Source of the DNA: Paracoccaceae bacterium
GTDB taxonomy: Bacteria; Pseudomonadota; Alphaproteobacteria; Rhodobacterales; Rhodobacteraceae
Direction of reading: 5' to 3'
Length of the DNA stretch: 13,597 nt
Assembly: GCA_015487255.1 (NCBI GenBank)
Contig: WFQA01000209.1
Location: 1 to 13,597 of the forward strand
The first letter of the stretch is position 1. Every line of letters starts with the position of its first letter. Below, in pieces: positions 1 to 7,808 of the stretch. Both the position numbers and the translations under genes were made by a program. The notes beneath the pieces were generated by a model. That model saw nothing but the letters and a program-made list of their open reading frames with translations, searched no databases and was not told the origin of the DNA.

Positions 1-1
1 T

Positions 2-652
2 GATATGGGCCATGTGAGCCGAAATGAAGCCTTGCTGCACGCCGCTGGGATCGTCGCCGCCACCGATCTGCCGGTGAACGCAGACCTTGAAAACGGCTAT
101 GGGGATACGCCTGAAACAGTGGCCGAGACCATTCATCTGGCGGCGGGTGCCGGGCTTTCCGGCGCGTCGATAGAAGATACAACCATGCGGGCCAATGAGC
201 CCGCCTACCCGTTTGATCTGGCGGTGGCGCGGGTGGCGGCGGCGGCGAAAGCAGCGCGGGATGTTGGCCATCCGTTTATCTTCACCGCCCGGGCGGACGG
301 GGTGCTGACCGGCGCTTATGACATGGACGAGGCCATCGCCCGCGCTCGGGCTTTTACCGCAGTTGGCGCGGATGTGATCTATGTGCCGCTGCCGCCTTGC
401 ATGGCAGATATCGTCCGGCTTTGCGCGGCGGTGGACAAGCCGGTGAATGCACTGGCGGCGGGGCCGTTTTTGCAACATACGGTGGAGAATTTCGCCGCTG
501 CGGGGGTGCGCCGGATCAGCCTAGGCTCCTCCATTGCCCGCGCCACCCACCGGCTGATAGATGATGCGCTGGGGGCGATGCTGGAGATGGGGGATTTCAG
601 CCCCTTGCAGCGCTCGATCAAAGGTGATGTGGTTGATGCAATGCTCAAATAG
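2..652 (+). CDS. Isocitrate lyase/PEP mutase superfamily protein, 5'-truncated
   Basis: This is the C-terminal ~216 residues of a (beta/alpha)8-barrel enzyme; the reading frame is open through the left edge, so the true start lies outside the window. Counting from the Met at base 5, ADLENGYGD (26-34) carries the acidic Mg-binding pair (D27, E29), IEDTT (56-60) supplies the next acidic ligand, and FTARADG (93-99) is the usual barrel-strand motif. The family normally runs about 250-290 residues, so roughly 40-70 are missing. The Lys-Lys-Cys-Gly-His loop of true isocitrate lyases is absent after the IED motif, so it belongs to the broader carboxy-phosphonoenolpyruvate mutase/oxaloacetate-decarboxylase-like branch, which makes or breaks C-C or P-C bonds in 2-oxo-acid substrates. 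The substrate cannot be assigned. It ends 9 bp before the next gene, which suggests co-transcription. Confidence -1.
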   Translation, partial: DMGHVSRNEALLHAAGIVAATDLPVNADLENGYGDTPETVAETIHLAAGAGLSGASIEDTTMRANEPAYPFDLAVARVAAAAKAARDVGHPFIFTARADGVLTGAYDMDEAIARARAFTAVGADVIYVPLPPCMADIVRLCAAVDKPVNALAAGPFLQHTVENFAAAGVRRISLGSSIARATHRLIDDALGAMLEMGDFSPLQRSIKGDVVDAMLK

Positions 653-661
653 GAAAAGCCG

Positions 662-1306
662 ATGCTGAAATGGGCCATTTTGCTGAGCCTTTTGGGGAAG
701 CCCGCGCTGGCCTGCAAGCTGGCGCTGGTTCTGGCGATTGATGTATCGACCTCGATCGACGCGGGCGAATATGCCTTCCAGCGCGATGGGCTGGCGGATG
801 CATTGCTTGATACCGAGGTGGTGAATGTGCTGACCCGCGATCAGGTGGCGCTGATGGTGGTGCAATGGTCCGGAGCCAACCAGCAGGCCGCCGTGCTGCC
901 CTGGCGGCGCATGCTCAGCCTGGCCGAGGTGCAGCGGTTTTCCAACCGGGTACGCCTGATGCGGCGGGAATATGTCAATTCCAAAACCGCCGTCGGCAGT
1001 GCGATCGAATTTTCGCTGGCACAGTTTGGCGCGGTGAATGACTGCCAGCGCAGGGTGATCGATATTTCGGGGGACGGGGCCAGCAATGCCGGGGCGGAGA
1101 CCTCGAACCAAAGCCGCCGCGCCGCCCGGCTGGGGGTTGAGATCAACGGGGTGGCGATTGATATTATCGGTAACAGTATCTCGGAATATTACCGGCGCTT
1201 TGTGGTCACACCTGACGGGTTTGTAATGACCTCGACCGGGTTTTCCGACTATCCGCGCACCATCCGCGCCAAACTGCTGCGCGAGCTGGTGCGGCCCGGT
1301 TCTTGA
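662..1306 (+). CDS. DUF1194 family secreted VWA-like protein
   Basis: This 214-residue protein matches the DUF1194 group, a family of unknown function with a von Willebrand factor A-like fold. Residues 1-17 form a signal peptide ending in Ala-Leu-Ala, which fits signal peptidase I; a lipoprotein reading is less likely because the residues before Cys18 do not fit a lipobox. The MIDAS-type metal site is visible as D27-V-S29-T-S31, a Thr near T109 and the SGDG segment (136-139). Cys18 and Cys128 could form a disulfide in the periplasm. The start is the ATG at 662, preceded by AGGAAA at 651-656, only 9 bp after the upstream stop. The protein probably binds a partner or ligand through a divalent metal. 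The partner is unknown, and the family name is more secure than any role. Confidence -1.
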   Translation: MLKWAILLSLLGKPALACKLALVLAIDVSTSIDAGEYAFQRDGLADALLDTEVVNVLTRDQVALMVVQWSGANQQAAVLPWRRMLSLAEVQRFSNRVRLMRREYVNSKTAVGSAIEFSLAQFGAVNDCQRRVIDISGDGASNAGAETSNQSRRAARLGVEINGVAIDIIGNSISEYYRRFVVTPDGFVMTSTGFSDYPRTIRAKLLRELVRPGS

Positions 1307-1368
1307 TCCAGCGCAAAGACAAGGGGCGTGTCTGGCTCTAGGCCGGTGAAAACCAGTTTGGAAATACC

Positions 1369-2562
1369 ATGAAAACCACCTCCGAGCAGCGCCGCGCCTA
1401 TACCGGCCCGATCTTTTTCAGCCGGGGGTTTCGGCCGTTTTTCTTTGCCGCCGGGCTATGGGCGGCTTTGGCCATGGTAATATGGGTGCTGGTGATGATG
1501 AGGGGCATGGCCCTGCCCAGCCGGATGAGCGCGGTGGATTGGCACCTGCATGAATTTGTCTTTGGCTATACCTCGGCGGTGATCGCCGGGTTTTTGCTGA
1601 CCGCCGTGCCCAACTGGACCGGGCGCATGCCGGTGCTGGGCTGGAAGCTGGCGGGTTTGGCGGCGCTTTGGCTGGCCGGGCGGGTGATGGTGCTGTTCTC
1701 GGCCTATCTGCCGGTGCTGCTGGCGCCGGTGGTGGATGTTTCCTTCATCGCGGTGCTGGCGCTGGTGATCGGGCGGGAGATCGTGGCGGGGAAGAATTGG
1801 CGCAACCTCAAGGTGCTGATCATTCTGCTGCTGCTCGGGCTGGCCAATGCAGTGTTTTATATCGAAGCCTATCTCGGGGCGGGGTTTGATGGCTATGGCA
1901 TTCGCGCCGGGGTGGCGTTGATTATGCTGCTGATCATGGTGGTTGGCGGGCGGATCATCCCGAGCTTTACCCGCAACTGGCTGGTGCGCCAACAGCCGGG
2001 GCGGCTGCCGGTGGCCTTTAACGGGTTTGACAGGCTGGTGATGGTGGTGAGCGCGGCGGCGCTGCTGCTTTGGGCATTCTGGCCCGAACCTGTGGTGGTG
2101 CGCCCGCTGGCAGGGCTGGCGGCGGCGCTCAATTTTGCCCGTCTGGCCCGCTGGGCGGGCTGGCGCACGGCGGCAGAGCCGCTATTGGCGATTTTACATA
2201 TCGGTTATTTTTTCATCCCCTACGGTTTTTTGACCGTGGCACTGGGCATATGGCTGCCGGGCATTGCCCGTGCCGGGCAAATTCCCCATGCCTGGAGCGC
2301 CGGGGCGATCGGGCTGGTAACGCTGGCGATGCTGACCCGCACCAGCCTTGGCCAGTCGGGGCGGCCATTGCGGGCCACAGCGGCGATCACGGCGATTTAT
2401 CTGGCGGTGTTTCTGGCGGTTGTGCTGCGCATTTTGGGGGAGTTTCGCCCGGATCTGCCGGTGTTTTTGCAGGCGGCGGGTCTTTTCTGGATACTGGGTT
2501 TTGCCGGATTTGTGCTTTATTACACCCCGATCTTTTTCCGGCCCCGCAGCAAACCCCTCTGA
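1369..2562 (+). CDS. nnrS: NnrS family haem-copper membrane protein
   Basis: This 397-residue, very hydrophobic protein is a polytopic inner-membrane protein, expected to have about 12 helices. Diagnostic NnrS blocks are present in order: FRPFF (21-25), WHLHEFVFGY (58-67), with histidines suited to haem or metal binding, GFLLTAVPNWTGR (74-86) and GGRIIPSFTRNWL (193-205). NnrS was described as a haem- and copper-containing membrane protein co-regulated with denitrification genes and linked to relief of nitric oxide stress; its exact chemistry is not settled. Here it stands apart from any nir or nor gene, between a DUF1194 gene (62-bp gap) and pyrB (72-bp gap). The ATG at 1369 has only a weak GGA-type ribosome site. 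Family assignment is firm; participation in NO metabolism is inferred from the family. Confidence -1.
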   Translation: MKTTSEQRRAYTGPIFFSRGFRPFFFAAGLWAALAMVIWVLVMMRGMALPSRMSAVDWHLHEFVFGYTSAVIAGFLLTAVPNWTGRMPVLGWKLAGLAALWLAGRVMVLFSAYLPVLLAPVVDVSFIAVLALVIGREIVAGKNWRNLKVLIILLLLGLANAVFYIEAYLGAGFDGYGIRAGVALIMLLIMVVGGRIIPSFTRNWLVRQQPGRLPVAFNGFDRLVMVVSAAALLLWAFWPEPVVVRPLAGLAAALNFARLARWAGWRTAAEPLLAILHIGYFFIPYGFLTVALGIWLPGIARAGQIPHAWSAGAIGLVTLAMLTRTSLGQSGRPLRATAAITAIYLAVFLAVVLRILGEFRPDLPVFLQAAGLFWILGFAGFVLYYTPIFFRPRSKPL

Positions 2563-2580
2563 TCGGGAGTGAAGCGGCGG

Positions 2581-2608
2581 TTGTTTCAAGGGCAATCCTT
2601 GCTATAAA
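2581..2608 (+). promoter_or_regulatory. Candidate sigma-70 type promoter for pyrB
   Basis: TTGTTT (2581-2586) and TATAAA (2603-2608) are separated by 16 bp, and a TG one base before the -10 makes it an extended -10. The site lies inside the 72-bp gap between nnrS and pyrB, with a GAGG ribosome site at 2626-2629. This supports a transcription unit starting at pyrB rather than read-through from nnrS. Assigned by eye. Confidence -1.
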
Positions 2609-2634
2609 AGAGGTCAAACAGCAGCGAGGCCTCC

Positions 2635-3582
2635 ATGCTCCAGCACCGCCACCTTCTCGGGATCAACGGGCTTTCCAAAGCCGAAATCACCACCATTCTC
2701 GACCTTGCCGAGCTTTACGCCAAGCAAAACCGCTCGGCGCAAAAACATTCGGCCGCGCTTTCGGGCATGACCCAGGTGAATATGTTTTTCGAGCCGTCCA
2801 CCCGCACCCAATCCAGCTTTGAAATTGCCGGCAAGCGGCTCGGGGCCGATGTGATGAACATGCAGATGGCGGCCAGCTCGATCTCCAAGGGCGAGACCCT
2901 GATCGATACCGCAATGACCCTGAACGCCATGCACCCGGACCTGCTGGTGGTGCGCCACCCGCATTCGGGCGCCGTGGCGCTTTTGGCGCAAAAGGTGAAT
3001 TGCGCGGTGCTCAATGCCGGGGATGGCTGGCACGAGCACCCGACCCAGGCCCTGCTCGACGCTCTGACGATACGCCGCGCCAAGGGCCGGCTGCATCGGC
3101 TGACGGTGGCGATATGTGGCGATATCGCCCATTCGCGCGTGGCGCGCTCCAATCTTTTGCTGCTGGGCAAGATGGAAAACCGGGTGCGGCTGGTTGGCCC
3201 GCGCACCCTGATGCCCGGCGGCATTGGTGAGCTTGGGGTCGAGGTGACCGATGATATGGAAGCCGGGCTGAAGGGGGCGGATGTGGTAATGATGTTGCGC
3301 CTGCAACGCGAGCGCATGGATGGCGGGTTCATCCCCTCCGAGCGCGAATATTACCACCGCTGGGGGCTGGACGCGGCCAAGCTGGCCCATGCCAGGCCCG
3401 ATGCGATTGTCATGCACCCCGGCCCGATGAACCGCGGGGTTGAAATAGACGGGGTGTTGGCGGATGATATCAACCGCTCGGTCATTCAGGAGCAGGTGGA
3501 AATGGGCGTGGCGGTGCGCATGGCGGTGATGGACCTGCTGGCGCGCGGGCTGCGGGCAAAACCGGAGGGGGTTATGGTATGA
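2635..3582 (+). CDS. pyrB: Aspartate carbamoyltransferase catalytic subunit (PyrB)
   Basis: This 315-residue protein has the normal length and all hallmarks of the catalytic chain. It catalyses carbamoyl phosphate + L-aspartate to N-carbamoyl-L-aspartate, the committed step of de novo pyrimidine synthesis in the cytoplasm. The carbamoyl-phosphate signature FFEPSTRT occupies residues 51-58, the 80s loop SSISKGET (81-88) contributes Lys85, HEHPTQALLDA (133-143) and GDIAHSRVARS (162-172) line the active site, and HPGPMNRG (261-268) is the C-terminal signature. Start: ATG at 2635 with GAGG five bases upstream. No pyrI is seen, and pyrC, a common neighbour in related bacteria, is not adjacent. Instead, the stop overlaps the next start as ATGA, so the downstream membrane protein is probably translated by coupling. 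Confidence -1.
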   Translation: MLQHRHLLGINGLSKAEITTILDLAELYAKQNRSAQKHSAALSGMTQVNMFFEPSTRTQSSFEIAGKRLGADVMNMQMAASSISKGETLIDTAMTLNAMHPDLLVVRHPHSGAVALLAQKVNCAVLNAGDGWHEHPTQALLDALTIRRAKGRLHRLTVAICGDIAHSRVARSNLLLLGKMENRVRLVGPRTLMPGGIGELGVEVTDDMEAGLKGADVVMMLRLQRERMDGGFIPSEREYYHRWGLDAAKLAHARPDAIVMHPGPMNRGVEIDGVLADDINRSVIQEQVEMGVAVRMAVMDLLARGLRAKPEGVMV

Positions 3583-4127
3583 AAGTGATAGACAGGTTAC
3601 CGGAGGATGAAGACATAATCTGGCAGGGCAAGCCCGATATTGCCAGCATGCCCAAGCGGGATATGAGCCGGGGTGACTGGTTCATGCTGGTGCTGGTGGC
3701 GGCGATCATGGTGTTTTTGCTGCTGACCATCGGGCCAACCCTGGCCGGCAGCTGGGCCGGGCTGGCGCTGTGGTTTGCGATTATTTTTGTGCTGGGCGGC
3801 ATGCTGTGGTTTTATAAAGGCGGGCGGCAGCGGATGGAAATGAAGCGGCTCAAGCGGCTTTCCTACAAGCTGGGGAAAAACCACATGTATGTGCAGACCG
3901 AGCGCCCCGGAAAACCGCCAAAGCTGCATCAGTTCCTGATCACCAAAACCCACCGGATTCTATGGAATGGTGAAACCCCCGGCACGATCATTCTTTATGA
4001 CGAGCAACTGGCGCGCAACATTCCCGATACGACCATGCCGAACATGACCTATTACAGCCGTTTTGTGCATATAGCCGATGCAGCAGATGTGCATCGGCTC
4101 ATGCTCGAAATTCAAAACCGCGATTGA
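3579..4127 (+). CDS. Small two-helix membrane protein with bacterial PH-like C-terminal region
   Basis: This 182-residue protein is translationally coupled to pyrB: its ATG overlaps the pyrB TGA by 4 bp, and a GGAGGGGG tract lies 8-15 bp upstream inside pyrB. The N-terminus has a LPEDEDIIWQGKPD segment (7-20), typical of bacterial PH-domain (bPH/YdbT-like) membrane proteins. Two transmembrane helices follow at about 34-52 and 60-79, then a basic stretch (RQRMEMKRLKRLSYK, 83-97). The cytoplasmic tail, about 95-180, is predicted to be beta-rich and ends in an amphipathic helix, as in PH-like folds. No catalytic motif is visible. A role tied to pyrimidine synthesis is possible from linkage but unproven; co-expression by chance is equally possible. 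The fold call is moderate, based on pattern only. Confidence -1.
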   Translation: MKVIDRLPEDEDIIWQGKPDIASMPKRDMSRGDWFMLVLVAAIMVFLLLTIGPTLAGSWAGLALWFAIIFVLGGMLWFYKGGRQRMEMKRLKRLSYKLGKNHMYVQTERPGKPPKLHQFLITKTHRILWNGETPGTIILYDEQLARNIPDTTMPNMTYYSRFVHIADAADVHRLMLEIQNRD

Positions 4128-4130
4128 GGG

Positions 4131-4826
4131 TTATTCCGCCGGAGCGGCGCCCCCCCGGGCCTTGAGGCGCCAGGTTTTGAGGGTGGCTGCAAATTGCAGC
4201 AGCATGATGGTAACCACCAGGCCAACAAACGGCCAGCGGAACCAGTTTGGCTCTGGCGTGGCGCGGTCAAAGTGCAAGAAGTGCATGAACAGGAAATACC
4301 CCGTGTGCAGCACGATGATCCACCACATGATATAGGTGCCCTGCTGCACGTGCTTCCAGACCGAAGCGCCAAGCCAGCGCTGGCTGAAATCATTGGAGGT
4401 GAGCGTGAGGATGAGCGCATAGATCAAGGCGGCGATGCCTAAAATGTTGGAGAAGCCAAGCCCCTGCTGGAACATCACGTAGCGTTGCAATCCGGGGTGG
4501 AACTCCATGCCCACCAGCCGGTAAAGGTCCCAGTTCATCCAGCCGACCAGAATGATGGTGGCATGTATAAAGGCGGCGATCACCCCGTATATCCCCAGCT
4601 CGCGCCGCCACGGGATCAGGCGCTTGGCCGCCCCCCAAAGCCGCGAGAGCGGGCCGATCATCATCGACAGCGCCACCAGCACCACCGAGGCATCGCCCAG
4701 CGCCCGGTTCCAGCGGTGCATTTCTGACCATTGTGCCCGGGATTCGAGAAATCCGTAAGTAAGAAGCGCTCCAAAGAGCAGGATAACAAGGTGCCTTATT
4801 TTCCAGTCAAATGCTTTTTGCGCCAC
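4131..4826 (-). CDS. Ferric reductase-like transmembrane haem protein (MsrQ/YedZ-like)
   Basis: This 231-residue polytopic membrane protein has the ferric-reductase-like transmembrane arrangement of about six helices. Candidate haem b ligands are His88 (in the helix after RRELGIYG), His159 and His174 (WKHVQQGTYIMWWIIVLH region). This pattern is shared with MsrQ, which passes electrons from the quinone pool or flavin to the periplasmic methionine sulfoxide reductase MsrP. No msrP lies beside it here, so the electron acceptor is uncertain and the msrQ symbol is withheld. The start is a GTG at 4826-4824, supported by AGGGAG (4833-4838 on the complement) six bases upstream; no in-frame ATG is better placed. 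It converges on the pyrB-linked gene, with only 3 bp between the stops and no obvious hairpin terminator. Confidence -1.
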   Translation of the reverse strand: MAQKAFDWKIRHLVILLFGALLTYGFLESRAQWSEMHRWNRALGDASVVLVALSMMIGPLSRLWGAAKRLIPWRRELGIYGVIAAFIHATIILVGWMNWDLYRLVGMEFHPGLQRYVMFQQGLGFSNILGIAALIYALILTLTSNDFSQRWLGASVWKHVQQGTYIMWWIIVLHTGYFLFMHFLHFDRATPEPNWFRWPFVGLVVTIMLLQFAATLKTWRLKARGGAAPAE

Positions 4827-4832
4827 GATTTT

Positions 4833-4838
4833 CTCCCT
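4833..4838 (-). promoter_or_regulatory. Shine-Dalgarno site fixing a GTG start
   Basis: On the minus strand the sequence reads AGGGAG followed by six bases and then GTG (4826-4824). It is a strong site and decides the non-ATG start of the ferric-reductase-like gene. Confidence -1.
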
Positions 4839-5194
4839 GATGATGCTGGTCCAGCGCGTTATATAGGGTAAAATTTTGCTGCTGGGGAGTGGTTTGTTTC
4901 ACGATTGCGTGAAAAGCGGTCCGATGTTTTCTTGCTGGGCGGTTTTCCGCGCTTATATGACCGTGTGGTCGAATGGCAAGGCCTTAACCGCGCGCAAACC
5001 TCGGGCTTGCAGGTTGCGCAACGGTGGGAGGCCGGAGATTTTACCATGTTTGGGTTCTGTAGAAATGTCTTGATGCGCAATCCATGCAAAATGCTTTGCC
5101 GGGTAAATCTACCTGTTTGGGGCCATGGTTTCATATACCCGAAATGCTTTCGCGCGGCAGGTTTTGCCCTTGTATCAAAGTTTGATGAAGGCAC
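4839..5194. other. Long gap with a weak coding-like remnant
   Basis: No intact gene is recognised between the ferric-reductase-like gene and tRNA-Trp. On the plus strand, a frame open from 4872 shows codon-position base composition like a real gene over about 4908-5045 (my hand count of 46 codons gave about 67, 48 and 61 percent GC at positions 1, 2 and 3). It contains a segment reading SDVFLLGGFPRLYDRVVEW. The coding look fades after about 5045, with rare codons appearing. This could be a fragment of a decayed gene, but no family is recognised and chance is not excluded. A 13-bp odd palindrome, ATCAAAGTTTGAT, lies at 5174-5186. On the minus strand a TATATA at about 4859-4864 could be part of a promoter for the downstream gene, but no convincing -35 box was found. 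Confidence -1.
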
Positions 5195-5270
5195 TGGCAG
5201 GGGCTAAGAGACTCGAACTCTTGACCTACGGTTTTGGAGACCGTCGCTCTACCAACTGAGCTAAACCCCT
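5195..5270 (-). tRNA. tRNA-Trp (anticodon CCA)
   Basis: The minus strand folds into a complete 76-nt cloverleaf including an encoded 3' CCA (5197-5195). The acceptor stem AGGGGTT pairs with AGCCCCT (one G-U), the D arm reads GCTC...GAGC, the anticodon loop CTCCAAA carries CCA at positions 34-36, and the T arm holds TTCGAAC. The discriminator base is G, as usual for tRNA-Trp. It sits 66 bp downstream of the glycosyltransferase stop and has its own promoter. In many bacteria this tRNA precedes secE-nusG; that neighbourhood is absent here. Confidence -1.
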
Positions 5271-5283
5271 AGAGTGCAGCGGA

Positions 5284-5312
5284 TGGATAGCGCTTGTCGC
5301 GGAGTGATGCAA
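5284..5312 (-). promoter_or_regulatory. Promoter of tRNA-Trp
   Basis: On the minus strand TTGCAT (5312-5307) and TATCCA (5289-5284) are separated by exactly 17 bp. The -10 box ends 13 bp before the mature tRNA 5' end, the expected distance for a short leader. It lies in the gap after the glycosyltransferase gene. Confidence -1.
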
Positions 5313-5336
5313 GTGGGGATTGGGGCGGAAAGCGGC

Positions 5337-7808
5337 TCAAAGCAGGGTTTCGATGAAAACTGCGGCATTTTGTGGCCAGTGCCCCGCCTTGCCAGCGGCG
5401 TTTTTGGCAATGCGGGCCAGAGCGGCGCGGTCCGCATCCAGCTGCTCCAGCGCTGAAATTGCCGCCGGAACCACCTGCGCCGGGTCCAGCAAAATGCCGG
5501 TTTCGCCGTCGATGATTGCCTCATTCACCGCGCCGACATCACTGGCCAGCACCACCACACCGGCGCGCTGGGCCTCCAATATGGTCAGCGGCAGCCCCTC
5601 GTCGCGCGAGGGCATCAACAGCAGATCGATCGAAGCGTAAAACCGGTCCAGCCCGGCCCGGCTTTTAATCGGCGCACCGGGGGGCAGCCAGTCAGGAAAA
5701 TCCACCCGGCTACCCAATACCGCGCTGCCATGCACCGAGAAATCAAACCGCCCGCGCAGGGCAGAGGCGACCTCGATAAACCGCTGCACCTGTTTTTGCG
5801 GGTCAAACCGCCCCAGAAAGCCAACCCGGAGCCTGCCCTTTTGCGGCTGGCGCGGCTTTGCCGCCACGCTTTCATAGCCCGGCCCGTTGGGCAGTGGCAG
5901 CAGCTTGCCCCGCGGCACGCCCAATGCGGCCAAGCGGGTGGCCAGCTGTTTTGAGCAGGTGATGATCCGGTCAAACCCGGCCTCGTAGCCCACCACAACC
6001 AGCGGGGTGCCCAGCCAGCGGCCATAGCCTGTGCGCTCAATAATATGCTCCCACGCCACCAGCCTGATACCCCTTGCCCGCAGCAGCGCCTGGCCGTGGT
6101 TCAGCGCGCCCGCGCCGCAATTCACCACCACATCCATCCCGGTGAGCGGGCCAAGCATGTCACCCATCAGTTGCCGCTCGGGGGCCACCGCCTCGGCTGT
6201 GCCCAGGTATCGGCTGCCACCCCAGTCCCGCAGCGCCGGGTCTTGCAATATCCAGATCTTTTCAAACGGGGCAAACATCCACTGCGCGGCATCAACCGTA
6301 TCATTGCCATAGATGAACAGATGGCAATTCACCCCCTGCTTTTTCAGCGCCCCGGCCAGCGCGACCAGGCATTTTTCCACCCCGCCAAAGCGAAACACCT
6401 GAATGACAAACCCCACATGCGCCCCCGGCCCGGCCCCGGCCAGTGCCGGGCGGCCACCGGCATTGCAAAGCGCCACCTCGCCCGCCAGCCCGCTATAGGC
6501 CGGGGCGCGCCAGTTGGCATATTGCGCCGGCTCCACCTGCGCCATCGGTGAAAGCAGCAGCCCGCCGACCAGATCCATCAGCGCCTCCAGCGGCGGGGTT
6601 TGCGGCGGGGTTGGTGCGGGCAAATGCACCTCAAGCGGGGTCAGCGCCACGTTTTCGATCATATAGCGGATGATCTCTTCCATCTCGCCACGATCAAGCG
6701 AGGCGTTAAGATGGTGGGTGGACATGGCAATCACATCACAGCCCATGAGCATATCGCCACTCTCGTCCCGCAGCTTGCGCCCTAGCCTGATGCCAAGCGG
6801 CCCGTCGGCCAGTTTCAGCCCCAGCATCGGGGCCTGGCGCAGCCCGCCCTCAAGCTGGTAAAAGCAGCTTTCCAGCAGCCTGGCCCCGCGCAGATCGGCC
6901 AGTGCCTCGGGGGTGTAAAACACCAGCATCGGCGCAAAACGGCTCTCGGCGGGGTTGGCGCGTTTGGCAAATATCGCGGCGATCATGTCCTCGCGGCTGA
7001 CCGCGCGGGCGGTTTCCGGGTCTGAGCCGATGGCGAAATGCCCATCGCTGCCGATCAGGGCAAAGCGCGGCCATTCCTCATTCCATGCCGCGGCCAGACG
7101 GTTGGAATTATAGAGCCAGCCATGCTTTTGCCGCAACTGCTCATGCAGCAGCCCCTGCTGGCGGTGCGCGGCCGAGATCATCGATTCGGGGCGTTTGCGA
7201 TAGCGCAAAAACGCCTGCATCACCGGTGCGCCGACAAACCCGTTTTTTGCCGCGCCGAGCCAGAAATCCCAATCCTCCAGCCCGGCTTTGAAAGCCGGGT
7301 CAAAGCGCAAACCGCTGTCAAAAACCGCGCGCCTCACCAGGCTGCCCGCATCGCAAAAATTATCCGCCGCCAGCCGCGCCAGCGACCAGCTGCCGCCATT
7401 GGAAATATTGGCCTCGATCCCGAACCGGTCAAATTGCGGGTAAAACCAGCCCGCATCGCTGTTGCTCTCCAGCAGTGTGGCAAACAGCGCCAGCGCGTGC
7501 GGGTCGAGCTTGTTATCGGCATCGAGAAAATAGATCGCCTCCAGCGCCGGGTCTTTGAGGGCGTGCTCAACCCCGGTATTGCGCGCCGCACTCAAGCCGA
7601 GATTGGGCTGGTTGAGCAGGGTGATCTTTTCGGGGTGCGCCGCCCGCCAGCCCGCAAGGCTTTGGTGGGTTTGCGCCATGTCGCAGCCATCATTGACCAG
7701 AATGACCTCGAAATCCGGCGCATCTTGCTGGCTCAGGCAGGAAAGCACCGCCTCATCCAGCAATACCGGATGGTGCCAGACCGGAATGATAATCGCGATT
7801 CGCGCCAT
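5337..7808 (-). CDS. Bifunctional GT2-GT4 fusion glycosyltransferase
   Basis: This 823-residue cytoplasmic protein joins two glycosyltransferase modules. Residues 1-230 are a GT-A fold, family 2 domain: IIIPVWHHP (7-15), VNDG (38-41), the metal-binding D96-A-D98 and the likely base region EDWDFW (178-183). Residues 240-450 are a linker without a recognised domain. Residues 463-823 are a GT-B fold, family 4 domain: the Gly-rich FGGVEK (474-479), the donor-binding GRFDPQKQ (666-673) and the E-x7-E motif E737/E745 in SRDEGLPLTILEA. Both modules keep their key residues, so the protein could add two sugars in sequence to a growing glycan. ATG at 7808 directly follows the TAA of the upstream gene, with no gap. 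Acceptor and donor sugars cannot be read from sequence. Likely pathway: surface polysaccharide or glycoconjugate synthesis, inferred from its neighbours. Confidence -1.
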   Translation of the reverse strand: MARIAIIIPVWHHPVLLDEAVLSCLSQQDAPDFEVILVNDGCDMAQTHQSLAGWRAAHPEKITLLNQPNLGLSAARNTGVEHALKDPALEAIYFLDADNKLDPHALALFATLLESNSDAGWFYPQFDRFGIEANISNGGSWSLARLAADNFCDAGSLVRRAVFDSGLRFDPAFKAGLEDWDFWLGAAKNGFVGAPVMQAFLRYRKRPESMISAAHRQQGLLHEQLRQKHGWLYNSNRLAAAWNEEWPRFALIGSDGHFAIGSDPETARAVSREDMIAAIFAKRANPAESRFAPMLVFYTPEALADLRGARLLESCFYQLEGGLRQAPMLGLKLADGPLGIRLGRKLRDESGDMLMGCDVIAMSTHHLNASLDRGEMEEIIRYMIENVALTPLEVHLPAPTPPQTPPLEALMDLVGGLLLSPMAQVEPAQYANWRAPAYSGLAGEVALCNAGGRPALAGAGPGAHVGFVIQVFRFGGVEKCLVALAGALKKQGVNCHLFIYGNDTVDAAQWMFAPFEKIWILQDPALRDWGGSRYLGTAEAVAPERQLMGDMLGPLTGMDVVVNCGAGALNHGQALLRARGIRLVAWEHIIERTGYGRWLGTPLVVVGYEAGFDRIITCSKQLATRLAALGVPRGKLLPLPNGPGYESVAAKPRQPQKGRLRVGFLGRFDPQKQVQRFIEVASALRGRFDFSVHGSAVLGSRVDFPDWLPPGAPIKSRAGLDRFYASIDLLLMPSRDEGLPLTILEAQRAGVVVLASDVGAVNEAIIDGETGILLDPAQVVPAAISALEQLDADRAALARIAKNAAGKAGHWPQNAAVFIETLL

